Assembly: GCF_000961885.1 (NCBI RefSeq)
Contig: NZ_JZKH01000001.1
Location: forward strand, 62,001 to 126,000
Reading direction: 5' to 3'
DNA from: Streptomyces rubellomurinus
Lineage (GTDB): Bacteria; Actinomycetota; Actinomycetes; Streptomycetales; Streptomycetaceae
Length of the DNA: 64,000 nucleotides
The stretch's first letter is position 1, and every line of letters begins with the position of its first letter. Both the position numbers and the translations under genes were made by a program. Below, piece after piece: positions 31,834 through 39,901 of this stretch. The notes under the pieces were generated by a model, which was given only the letters and a program-made list of their open reading frames with translations, was not told the DNA's origin and searched no databases.

Positions 31834-33435
31834 TCAGGTCGTCGCCCCGGCGCGCTCGGCCTCCCGGGCGCGCAGTTCGCGGCGCAGGATCTTGCCGGCG
31901 GCGGACTTGGGGACGGCGTCGACGAACTCCACGGCACGGATCTTCTTGTAGGGGGCGACCTGGCCGGCGACGTACCAGGTGACTTCCTGCTCGGTCAGCG
32001 AGCTGCCGGGGGTGCGCACCACGAAGGCCTTGGGGCACTCGGTGCCGTCCGCGTCCGGGACGCCGATCACGGCGGCGTCGGCGATCTGCGGGTGGGCGAG
32101 CAGGACGGCCTCCAGCTCGGCGGGGGCGACCTGGTAGCCCTTGTACTTGATCAGTTCCTTGACCCGGTCGACGATGTACAGGTAGCCGCGCTCGTCGACG
32201 TAGCCGACGTCGCCGGTGTGCAGCCAGCCCTCGGCGTCGATCATCGCGGCGGTGTCGGACGGGCGGCCGAAGTAGCCCTTCATCACCTGCGGGCCGCGGA
32301 TCAGCAGCTCGCCGCGCTCGCCGGGGCCGAGGTCGTCGTCGCTGCCGTCGAGGGCGGCGACGCGCAGTTCGGTGGAGGGGACCATCCGGCCGACCGAGCC
32401 GGGCGAGGGGTCGGTCTCCTTGGGGCAGACGACGTGGGTGGTCGGGGACAGCTCGGTCATGCCGTAGCCCTGGAGCAGGTGCGGCAGGCCGAGGCGGCGG
32501 GCGCAGGCGTCGGCGAGCTCCGGGTCGAGCGGGGCGGCCGCGCACAGCAGGTACTCGACGGAGGAGAGGTCGTAGCGGTCGACGACCGGGTGCTTGGCCA
32601 GGGCGAGGGCGATCGGCGGGGCGATCACCAGGCCCTGGACGCGCTGCTCCTCGATGGTGCGGCAGAACTGCTCCAGGTCGAAGCGGGGCAGCACGACGAC
32701 GGTGGCGCCGCAGCGCAGCGGCTGGTTCATCAGCGCGGTGAGGCCGTAGATGTGGAAGAAGGGCAGCACGGCGAGCATCCGCTCGCCCTCCTCGGGGCGG
32801 AAGAGGGGGTCGCACTGGGCGAGGTTGGTGGAGACCGAGCGGTGGGTGAGCATCACGCCCTTGGGCAGGCCGGTGGTGCCGCTGGAGTAGGGCAGGACGG
32901 CGATGTCCCGGCCGGGGTCGATGGCGACCTCGGGGGCGGGGCCGGTGGCGGCCAGCAGGTCGGCGAGTGAGCGGTGGCCCTCGGCGCCGTCCAGGACGAT
33001 GACCTCGGCCAGCGGCCGGCCCCGTTCGACCATTAGTTCGGCCGCCCGCAGGGCGGTCGGCAGGAACGGGGAGACGGTGACCAGCCAGCGGGTGCCGGCG
33101 TCGGCGAGCTGGCCGGCGAGTTCACCGGGGGTGGCGAGGGAGGAGACGGTGGTGACGGTGGCGCCGGCCCGGGTGGCGCCGTAGAAGGCCATCGGGTAGG
33201 CGGTGCTGTTCGGGCTGAACAGGGCCAGCACGTCGCCCTGGCGCACCCCGGCCCCGGCCAGTCCGGCGGCGATCCGCTCGACGGCGGCGGCGAGCCGCGC
33301 GTAGCTGGTGCGCTCGCCCGTGATGCCGTCGACCAGGGCCGGGCGGTCGCCGTACCGGGCGGCGTGGCCGAGGACCGCCTGATGGATCGGCAGGTCGATC
33401 GTCTCGACGTCGGGGAACTCGCTTCGGAACACCAA
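31834..33435 (-). CDS. AMP-forming acyl/aryl-CoA ligase, 4-coumarate:CoA ligase-like
   Basis: About 533 residues, full length for ANL-superfamily ligases. AMP-binding loop YSSGTTGLPKGV, aromatic/fatty-acid site PFFHIYGLTALMN, QGYGMTELSP adenine-binding motif, HTGDVG hinge region, and catalytic lysine in PKSAAGKILRR. The closest family I recognise is the streptomycete 4CL-type ligase that activates cinnamate-like acids to CoA thioesters. The start is TTG 33435 (GGAGG 6 nt upstream) or GTG 33432. With acyl-CoA dehydrogenase, carboxylase and AtuA-like genes nearby it may feed a branched or unsaturated acid into catabolism. Confidence 0.9.
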   Translation of the reverse strand: MVFRSEFPDVETIDLPIHQAVLGHAARYGDRPALVDGITGERTSYARLAAAVERIAAGLAGAGVRQGDVLALFSPNSTAYPMAFYGATRAGATVTTVSSLATPGELAGQLADAGTRWLVTVSPFLPTALRAAELMVERGRPLAEVIVLDGAEGHRSLADLLAATGPAPEVAIDPGRDIAVLPYSSGTTGLPKGVMLTHRSVSTNLAQCDPLFRPEEGERMLAVLPFFHIYGLTALMNQPLRCGATVVVLPRFDLEQFCRTIEEQRVQGLVIAPPIALALAKHPVVDRYDLSSVEYLLCAAAPLDPELADACARRLGLPHLLQGYGMTELSPTTHVVCPKETDPSPGSVGRMVPSTELRVAALDGSDDDLGPGERGELLIRGPQVMKGYFGRPSDTAAMIDAEGWLHTGDVGYVDERGYLYIVDRVKELIKYKGYQVAPAELEAVLLAHPQIADAAVIGVPDADGTECPKAFVVRTPGSSLTEQEVTWYVAGQVAPYKKIRAVEFVDAVPKSAAGKILRRELRAREAERAGATT

Positions 33436-33623
33436 GGTAAGCCTCCACTACGGAAGTTGAAGCTGAAACGAGAGCCGGCGGAGGGTCGGGACGACCACCG
33501 GCCCGGGGCGCGTTCAGGAGCATACGGATCCCCGGGGCCGCCGCTGGGCCATTGTGGGGAACCCGGCCGAGACTGTGCGTGGCGCGTTGCCGCGCGGGGC
33601 GCCCGACAGGACGGTGGTGCACC

Positions 33624-34394
33624 ATGGCCGCCCGCCCCGGGTGCGGCCCCCGACCCCTGGAGCGCCCCGCCGTGCGACCCCTCGCCCCTCCCCTGCCCGC
33701 CGCCCGCCGTCTGCTCGCCACCGCCGCCGCGGCGGCCGTCCTCGCCCTCGGCGCCGCCCCGGCGGCCTTCGCCGCGCCGGGCGACAACGGCGACGTGAAG
33801 ATCCACGAGAGCACCACGCCCGTCGACGACACCCGCGACGAGCCCAAGGTCTGCGTCTTCTACCTGGACGCCTTCAACTTCGACACCATCCAGCAGGTCA
33901 ACTGGACGATCGAGCAGCAGCCGCCGACCGGCACCGCCCAGGTGCTCGCCGGATCGATCACCCTGACCAACGGGACCGGGCACACCGGCAACTTCACCCT
34001 TCCGGACGGGCACTACAAGCTCGACTGGACGTTCGTGGGCGAGAACGGCTCGGCCAAGCACAAGGTCTTCCAGGTCTCCTGCGTGTCGCCCTCCCCGTCG
34101 CCCTCGCCGTCCCCGTCGTCCTCGCCGTCCTCCTCACCCTCGCCCTCCTCCTCGCCGTCGCCGTCCTCCTCCCCGTCCCCCTCGCCGGGCGTCTCCCCCA
34201 GCCCCTCGCACTCCCCCGGCGCCTCGCCGAGCGCCTCGCCGACCGGCCCGCACGGCGGGGTGGGCACCGGCGGCGGCGGCACCTCCGGGCCGGACACCAC
34301 CGAGGTGCTCGGCGGCGCCGTCCTGATCGTCGGTGCCGGCGGGATCGCCGTGCGCGCGCTGCGCCGCCGCTCCGGGCGCAATGCCGAGTCCTGA
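33624..34394 (+). CDS. secreted, Ser/Pro-rich surface protein with C-terminal membrane anchor
   Basis: 256 residues from ATG 33624; GTG 33672 gives a shorter, more typical signal peptide (RRLLATAAAAAVLALGAAPA, cleavage after AFA). The mature domain starts APGDNGDVKIHES and is a beta-rich unit (VCVFYLDAFNFD, then LPDGHYKLDWTF). It is followed by a roughly 45-residue Ser/Pro repeat spacer and a C-terminal hydrophobic helix with RALRRRSGR. The layout is that of a sortase substrate, but no LPxTG-like pentapeptide precedes the helix. It overlaps the class F sortase gene by 14 nt. Confidence 0.8.
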   Translation: MAARPGCGPRPLERPAVRPLAPPLPAARRLLATAAAAAVLALGAAPAAFAAPGDNGDVKIHESTTPVDDTRDEPKVCVFYLDAFNFDTIQQVNWTIEQQPPTGTAQVLAGSITLTNGTGHTGNFTLPDGHYKLDWTFVGENGSAKHKVFQVSCVSPSPSPSPSPSSSPSSSPSPSSSPSPSSSPSPSPGVSPSPSHSPGASPSASPTGPHGGVGTGGGGTSGPDTTEVLGGAVLIVGAGGIAVRALRRRSGRNAES

Positions 34395-35085
34395 CCGTCC
34401 CACCCGCGCCCCGCGCGTCGGCCCCGGCCCGTTGACGGCCGGGGTCGTCGCGCTGGCCCTTGCGGCGGGCGGCGTCTGGCTGGTCCGCGACGGCACCAGC
34501 GGCCGGGACGGGCCGCCGCTGCCCGCCGCGCCGTCCGCGTCGGCCGCCCCCGCACCGGCCGCGAAGCCCGCCGCCGTCCCCTCCGCGGCGGCGCCGACCC
34601 CGCCGCCGGTGCCCGAGGTGCCGCCGCTGCCGGCCTCGGCGCCGACCCGGATCCGGATCCCCTCGATCAAGGTCGACGCCCCGGTCACCGGCCTCGGGCT
34701 GACCGCCTCCCACCAGCTGGCCACCCCGCCGATGGACCAGCGCAACCTGGTCGGCTGGTACCGGGACGGCACAACGCCCGGGGCCGCCGGCGGCGCGCTC
34801 GTGGTCGGGCACGCCGACAACCGCAGCGGGCCTGCGGTGTTCTACCGGCTCGGGCTGCTACGGCCCGGCGACACCGTGGAGGTGGCCCGCAAGGACCGGC
34901 GCACCGCGGTGTTCACCGTGGACTCCGTCCAGGTGTTCCCGAAGAAGGACTTCCCGGACGCCCTGGTGTACGGCTCCGCCGCGCGGGCCGAGCTGCGGCT
35001 GATCACCTGCGGCGGGAAGTTCGACCGGCACACCGGGTACGAGGCCAACACGGTGGTGTTCGCGCACCTCAGCTCGGTCCGGTAG
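34381..35085 (+). CDS. class F sortase
   Basis: 234 residues. N-terminal membrane anchor (about 17-33), a Pro/Ala-rich spacer, then the sortase barrel from about 88. Catalytic His144 (VVGHADNRSG), Cys210 (LITCGGKFD) and probable Arg216 are present. Class F sortases of actinobacteria act as extracytoplasmic transpeptidases or proteases of uncertain substrate range. The start codon lies inside the 3' end of the surface-protein gene, so they are translated together and probably work as enzyme and substrate. Confidence 0.9.
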   Translation: MPSPDRPTRAPRVGPGPLTAGVVALALAAGGVWLVRDGTSGRDGPPLPAAPSASAAPAPAAKPAAVPSAAAPTPPPVPEVPPLPASAPTRIRIPSIKVDAPVTGLGLTASHQLATPPMDQRNLVGWYRDGTTPGAAGGALVVGHADNRSGPAVFYRLGLLRPGDTVEVARKDRRTAVFTVDSVQVFPKKDFPDALVYGSAARAELRLITCGGKFDRHTGYEANTVVFAHLSSVR

Positions 35086-35109
35086 CTCGGTCCGGTAGCT
35101 CGGTTCGGT
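35071..35109. repeat. 3 x 13-bp tandem repeat across the sortase stop codon
   Basis: AGCTCGGTCCGGT at 35071 and 35084, then AGCTCGGTTCGGT at 35097, with a partial fourth copy. The TAG stop (35083-35085) spans the first unit boundary, so changes in repeat number would leave the protein intact. Confidence 0.85.
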
Positions 35110-35137
35110 AGCTCCGCCCGGCGGTCAGTTCGGTCGG

Positions 35138-36310
35138 TCAGTACGACTTCGGCAGGCCGAGGGTGTGCTGGGCCACGTAGTTGAGCACCATCTCGCGGCT
35201 GACCGGCGCGACCCGGGCCACCCGGGAGGCGACCAGCAGCGCACCCAGCCCGTACTCCTGGGTGAGGCCGTTGCCGCCGAGGGTCTGCACCGCCTGGTCG
35301 ACGGCGTGGGCGGCGGCCTCGCCCGCCGCGTACTTGGCCATGTTGGCGGCCTCCCCGGCGGCGACATCCTCGCCCGCGTCGTAGAGCAGCCCGGCCTTCT
35401 GGGCCATCAGCCGGGCCAGCTCGATCTCCACCGCGCACTGGGCGAGCGGGTGCGCCAGGCCCTGGTGGGCGCCGATCGGGGTGGACCAGACGGTGCGCTC
35501 CTTGGCGTAGTCGACGGCCCGGCCGAGGGCGTGCCGGGCCAGTCCGAGCGCGAAGGCGGCGGTGAGGATCCGCTCGGGGTTGAGGCCCGCGAAGAGCTGG
35601 AGCAGGCCGGCGTTCTCGTCGCCGACCAGGGCGTCGGCGGGCAGTCGGACGTCGTCCAGGAACACCTGGAACTGCCGCTCGGGGGCGACGATCTCCATCG
35701 GGATCGGCCGGTACTCGAAGCCGGGGGTGTCACGCGGGACGACGAACAGGCAGGGCTTGAGCTTGCCCGTGCGAGAGTCCTCGGTGCGGGCCACGAACAG
35801 CACGGCGTCGCACTGGTCGATGCCCGAGATGAACACCTTCCGGCCGGTCAGCAGCCAGTCCTCGCCGTCCCGGCGGGCGACGGTGGTGATCCGGTGCGAG
35901 TTGGAGCCGGCGTCCGGCTCGGTGATGCCGAACGCGAACCTGCGGCTGCCGTCCGCCAGTCCGGGCAGCCAGCGGCGCTTCTGCTCCTCGGTGCCGAAGC
36001 GGGCTATCACCGTGCCGGAGATCGCCGGGGAGACCACCATGAGCAGCAGCGGGCAGCCCGCCGCGCCCAACTCCTCCAGCACGATGGCCAGATCGGTGAT
36101 GCCGCCGCCTCCGCCGCCGTACTCGACGGGCAGGTTGACGCCCAGGTATCCGGCCTTGCCGGCCTCCGCCCACAGTTCGTCGACGGGCTCGCCGGCGCGG
36201 GACTTGGCGAGGAAGTAGTCGGAGCCGTAGCGGCGGGCGAGGTCGGCCACGGCCTGGCGCAGGGCGCGGCGTTCGGGGGTTTCGAGGAGCTGGCTGCCGG
36301 TGGCGGGCAT
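35138..36310 (-). CDS. acyl-CoA dehydrogenase
   Basis: 390 residues, FAD-dependent. Middle-domain signature FAFGITEPDAGSNSHRITTVA, substrate-loop GLNPERILTAAFALG, and C-terminal signature AVQTLGGNGLTQEYGLGALL. The usual catalytic Glu near the C-terminus appears as the E of QEYGLG, as in isovaleryl/citronellyl-type enzymes. It oxidises an acyl-CoA to the enoyl-CoA. Its start is 13 nt after the carboxylase alpha stop, so it is the last gene of a four-gene operon. The reaction would supply the unsaturated substrate for that carboxylase. Confidence 0.92.
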   Translation of the reverse strand: MPATGSQLLETPERRALRQAVADLARRYGSDYFLAKSRAGEPVDELWAEAGKAGYLGVNLPVEYGGGGGGITDLAIVLEELGAAGCPLLLMVVSPAISGTVIARFGTEEQKRRWLPGLADGSRRFAFGITEPDAGSNSHRITTVARRDGEDWLLTGRKVFISGIDQCDAVLFVARTEDSRTGKLKPCLFVVPRDTPGFEYRPIPMEIVAPERQFQVFLDDVRLPADALVGDENAGLLQLFAGLNPERILTAAFALGLARHALGRAVDYAKERTVWSTPIGAHQGLAHPLAQCAVEIELARLMAQKAGLLYDAGEDVAAGEAANMAKYAAGEAAAHAVDQAVQTLGGNGLTQEYGLGALLVASRVARVAPVSREMVLNYVAQHTLGLPKSY

Positions 36311-36323
36311 GTGCGGTCCTTCC

Positions 36324-38291
36324 TCAGGCTTCTTCGGAGGTTGTGGTTTTGACGACGGCGAGCAGGGCGCCCAGCTCGACCTGGCGGCCGGGGGCGGCGC
36401 GCAGTTCGGTCAGCACGCCGTCCGCCGGGGCGGCGACGCGGTGCTCCATCTTCATCGCCTCCAGCACGAGCAGCGGCTGCCCGGCGGTGACGGTGTCGCC
36501 CACGGCGGCGGTGACGCGCACCACGGTGCCGGGCATCGGGGCGAGCAGGGCGCCGGGGTCGGCCTGTTCCGTGGGGTCGGGGAAGCGGGGCAGGGCGGTG
36601 AGCGCGAGGCCGCCGGCCGGGGTGTCGACGTACACCCGGTCGCCGTGGCGGGCGACCCGGTAGGTGCGCCGGATGCCGTCCTCGCGCAGCACGACCCGGT
36701 CGGGGGCGGCCTCGACCAGCTCGGTGCCGGGGTGGGCCTCGGCCCGCAGGCCGTCCCGGGTGAGCCGGTAGCGGGCCTCCACCTCGGCGCCGGCGTCGGT
36801 GCGGTAGCGCTTGACCTGGGGCTGGGAGGGCAGGTTGCGCCAGCCGGACGGCAGGGCGCGGTGGACGGCGCCCCGCGGCCCGGCGCTCCGGGCGGCGGCG
36901 TCGGCGAGCGCGGCGGCCAGCGCGGCCCGCTCGGCGCCCGCGCCGTCCGGGGCGGTGAGCTCGGCGGCGTGCTCGGCCAGGAAGCCGGTGTGCAGACGGC
37001 CGGCCAGGAAGGCCGGGTGCCGCACCGCGCGGACCAGCAACTCCCGGTTGGTGGCCGGGCCGTGGACGCGGGCGCGGGCGAGCGCGTCGGCCAGCCGGCG
37101 GGCGGCGGCGGCCCGGGTCGGCGCCCAGGCGATCACCTTGGCGAGCATCGGGTCGTAGTGCGGGGTGATCACGCTGCCGGCCTCGACACCGGCGTCCAGC
37201 CGCAGCCCTGCCGCACCGGATCCGCCGAACTCCTGGTACGGATGGGCGAGTTCGAGCCGGTGCAGGGTGCCGGTGGCGGGCCTCCAGCCGTTCGCCGGGT
37301 CCTCCGCGTAGAGCCGGGCCTCGATCGCGTGGCCGGTGCTCGGCGGCGGGGTCGGGCCGGGCAGCAGCTCGCCCTCGGCGACGGCGAGTTGGAGCGCGAC
37401 CAGGTCGAGCCCGGTGACCGCCTCGGTGACCGGGTGCTCGACCTGGAGGCGGGTGTTCATCTCCAGGAACCAGAACCGGCCGTCCTCGCCGAGCAGGAAC
37501 TCGGCGGTGCCGGCGCCGACGTAACCGATCGCCTTGGCCGCGTCGGCGGCCGCCGCGTGCAGCCCGGCCCGCACGGCGGGCGACAGGCCGGGCGCGGGCG
37601 CCTCCTCGACCACCTTCTGGTGGCGCCGCTGCAGCGAGCAGTCGCGGTCGCCGACCGCCCAGACCGTGCCGTGCGCGTCGGCCAGCAGCTGCACCTCGAC
37701 GTGCCGGCCGCTCGGCAGGTAGCGCTCGCAGAACACCTCCGCCGAGCCGAAGGCGCTCGCCGCCTCGGCGCCGGCGGCCGCCAGCGCCTCCGGCAGCTCG
37801 GCGAGGGTGCGCACGACCCGCATGCCGCGCCCGCCGCCGCCCGCCGCCGCCTTGACCAGCAGCGGCAGGTCGGCCTCGGTCGGCTCGGTCAGCGCGCCGA
37901 GGACGGGCACCCCGGCCTCGGCCATCAGGCGCTTGGCGGCGGTCTTGGAACCCATCGCGGCGATCGCCTCCGGCGGCGGGCCGACCCAGGTGAGGCCCGC
38001 GTCCAGCACGGCGCGGGCGAACTCGGCGCTCTCGGACAGGAATCCGTACCCCGGGTGGACGGCGTCGGCCCCGGCGGCGAGCGCGGCGGCGACGATCAGG
38101 TCGGCCCGCAGGTAGGTGTCGGCGGGCGCGGCGCCGGGCAGGCGGACGGCGGCGTCGGCCTCGCGCACGTGCGGGGCGGCGGCGTCCGGGTCCGAGTGCA
38201 CGGCGGTGGTGGCGATGCCGAGGTCGCGGCAGGTCCGGAAGACCCGGCGGGCGATCTCGCCCCGGTTGGCGACCAGCAGGTTAGTGATCAT
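36324..38291 (-). CDS. biotin-dependent acyl-CoA carboxylase, alpha subunit (biotin carboxylase + BCCP)
   Basis: 655 residues. Biotin carboxylase (1-450): LLVANRGEIARRVFRTCRDL, ATP-grasp loop AAAGGGGRGMRVV, and EMNTRLQVEHPVTE. A BT-type linker precedes the biotinyl domain, with biotin attached at Lys614 in EAMKMEH. It carboxylates biotin with bicarbonate and ATP for transfer to an enoyl-CoA by the beta subunit encoded just upstream (gap 11 nt). The length and layout fit methylcrotonyl- or geranyl-CoA carboxylase rather than acetyl/propionyl-CoA carboxylase. Confidence 0.93.
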   Translation of the reverse strand: MITNLLVANRGEIARRVFRTCRDLGIATTAVHSDPDAAAPHVREADAAVRLPGAAPADTYLRADLIVAAALAAGADAVHPGYGFLSESAEFARAVLDAGLTWVGPPPEAIAAMGSKTAAKRLMAEAGVPVLGALTEPTEADLPLLVKAAAGGGGRGMRVVRTLAELPEALAAAGAEAASAFGSAEVFCERYLPSGRHVEVQLLADAHGTVWAVGDRDCSLQRRHQKVVEEAPAPGLSPAVRAGLHAAAADAAKAIGYVGAGTAEFLLGEDGRFWFLEMNTRLQVEHPVTEAVTGLDLVALQLAVAEGELLPGPTPPPSTGHAIEARLYAEDPANGWRPATGTLHRLELAHPYQEFGGSGAAGLRLDAGVEAGSVITPHYDPMLAKVIAWAPTRAAAARRLADALARARVHGPATNRELLVRAVRHPAFLAGRLHTGFLAEHAAELTAPDGAGAERAALAAALADAAARSAGPRGAVHRALPSGWRNLPSQPQVKRYRTDAGAEVEARYRLTRDGLRAEAHPGTELVEAAPDRVVLREDGIRRTYRVARHGDRVYVDTPAGGLALTALPRFPDPTEQADPGALLAPMPGTVVRVTAAVGDTVTAGQPLLVLEAMKMEHRVAAPADGVLTELRAAPGRQVELGALLAVVKTTTSEEA

Positions 38292-38302
38292 GTGGTGGTC
38301 CC

Positions 38303-39901
38303 TCACATCCGGAAGACGCCGTAGCCGCGCGCGCCCTCGACCGGCGCGTTGTGGATCGCGGACAGGCACAGGCCGAGCACCGTTCGGGTGTCGCGCGGGT
38401 CGATCACGCCGTCGTCGTAGAGCCGGCCGGACAGGAACACCGGCAGCGACTCGGCCTCGATCTGCTGCTCGACCATCGCCCGGATCGCCGCGTCGGCGTC
38501 CTCGTCGTACGGCCGGCCCTTGGCCGCCGCCGACTGGCGGGCCACGATCGAGAGCACCCCGGCGAGCTGCTGCGGGCCCATCACGGCGGACTTGGCGCTC
38601 GGCCAGGAGAACAGGAAGCGCGGCTCGTACGCCCGCCCGCACATGCCGTAGTGGCCGGCCCCGTACGAGGCGCCCATCAGCACCGACAGGTGCGGCACCC
38701 GGGAGTTGGCGACGGCGTTGATCATCATCGCGCCGTGCTTGATGATGCCGCCCTGCTCGTAGTCCTTGCCGACCATGTAGCCGGTGGTGTTGTGCAGGAA
38801 CAGCAGCGGGGTGTCCCGCTGGTTGGCCAGCTGGATGAACTGGGCGGCCTTCTGGGACTCCGCGCTGAACAGCACCCCCTGCGCGTTCGCCAGGATGCCG
38901 ACCGGGTAGCCGTGCAGGCGCGCCCAGCCGGTGGCCAGGCTGGCGCCGTAGCGCGGCTTGAACTCGTCGAAGTCGGAGCCGTCGACGATCCGGGCGATCA
39001 CCTCGCGCGGGTCGAAGGGCACCTTGAGGTCGCCGGGGACGATGCCCAGCAGCTCCTCCTCGGCGTACTTCGGCGGCGCGGCGAGCCGGTCCGGGTGCGG
39101 GCCGGGCTTGCGGTGGTCGAGCCGGGCGACGATCCGGCGGGCGATCCGCAGCGCGTCCGCCTCGTCGACGGCGAAGTGGTCCGCCAGGCCCGAGGTGCGG
39201 GCGTGCATCTCGGCGCCGCCCAGCGACTCGTCGTCGGCCTCCTCACCGGTGGCCATCCTGACCAGCGGCGGGCCGCCGAGGAACACCTTGGCGCGCTCCT
39301 TGACCAGCACGGTGTGGTCCGACATGCCGGGCACGTAGGCGCCGCCGGCCGTCGAGTTGCCGAACACCACGGCCACGGTCGGGATGCGGGCGGCGGACAG
39401 CCGGGTGAGGTCGCGGAACAGCGCGCCGCCGGGGATGAAGATCTCCTTCTGGCTCGGCAGGTCGGCGCCGCCGGACTCGACCAGGTTGATCAGCGGCAGC
39501 CGGTTCGCCAGCGCGACCTCGTTGGCGCGCAGCGCCTTGCGCAGCGTCCACGGGTTGCTGGCGCCGCCGCGCACGGTCGGGTCGTTGGCGGTGATCACGC
39601 ACTCGACGCCCTCGACCACCCCGATGCCGGTGACCAGGGCCGCGCCGACCGGGTACTCGCTGCCCCAGGCGGCCAGCGGGGACAGCTCCAGGAACGGCGC
39701 GTCCTGGTCGAGCAGCAGCTCGATCCGCTCGCGGGCCAGCAGCTTGCCGCGCCCCCGGTGGCGCTCCACGTACGAGGGGCCGCCGCCGGCCAGCGCCTTG
39801 GCGTGCTCCTCGTCCAGCTCGGCGAGCTTGCCGAGCATCGCGGCGCGGTGCTCGGCGTACTCGGGCCCGGCCGGGTCGAGGCGGGTGGGCAGGACGGTCA
39901 C
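38303..39901 (-). CDS. acyl-CoA carboxylase beta subunit (carboxyltransferase), methylcrotonyl/geranyl type
   Basis: 532 residues. Crotonase-like carboxyltransferase halves with GRGKLLARERIELLLDQD, the oxyanion-hole segments VFGNSTAGGAYVPGMSDH and SVLMGASYGAGHYGMCGRAY, and the C-terminal DPRDTRTVLGLCLSAI typical of MccB/AtuC/LiuB. It transfers CO2 from carboxybiotin to the gamma-methyl of an enoyl-CoA. The GTG start overlaps the AtuA-like stop (GTGA). Whether the substrate is 3-methylcrotonyl-CoA or a longer terpenoid acyl-CoA cannot be decided here. Confidence 0.92.
   Translation of the reverse strand: MTVLPTRLDPAGPEYAEHRAAMLGKLAELDEEHAKALAGGGPSYVERHRGRGKLLARERIELLLDQDAPFLELSPLAAWGSEYPVGAALVTGIGVVEGVECVITANDPTVRGGASNPWTLRKALRANEVALANRLPLINLVESGGADLPSQKEIFIPGGALFRDLTRLSAARIPTVAVVFGNSTAGGAYVPGMSDHTVLVKERAKVFLGGPPLVRMATGEEADDESLGGAEMHARTSGLADHFAVDEADALRIARRIVARLDHRKPGPHPDRLAAPPKYAEEELLGIVPGDLKVPFDPREVIARIVDGSDFDEFKPRYGASLATGWARLHGYPVGILANAQGVLFSAESQKAAQFIQLANQRDTPLLFLHNTTGYMVGKDYEQGGIIKHGAMMINAVANSRVPHLSVLMGASYGAGHYGMCGRAYEPRFLFSWPSAKSAVMGPQQLAGVLSIVARQSAAAKGRPYDEDADAAIRAMVEQQIEAESLPVFLSGRLYDDGVIDPRDTRTVLGLCLSAIHNAPVEGARGYGVFRM

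Noticed and set aside
34090..34200. Ser/Pro codon repeat taken as a phase-variation tract
   Set aside because: Units are multiples of three and typical of stalk regions, so length change would not switch the gene off.
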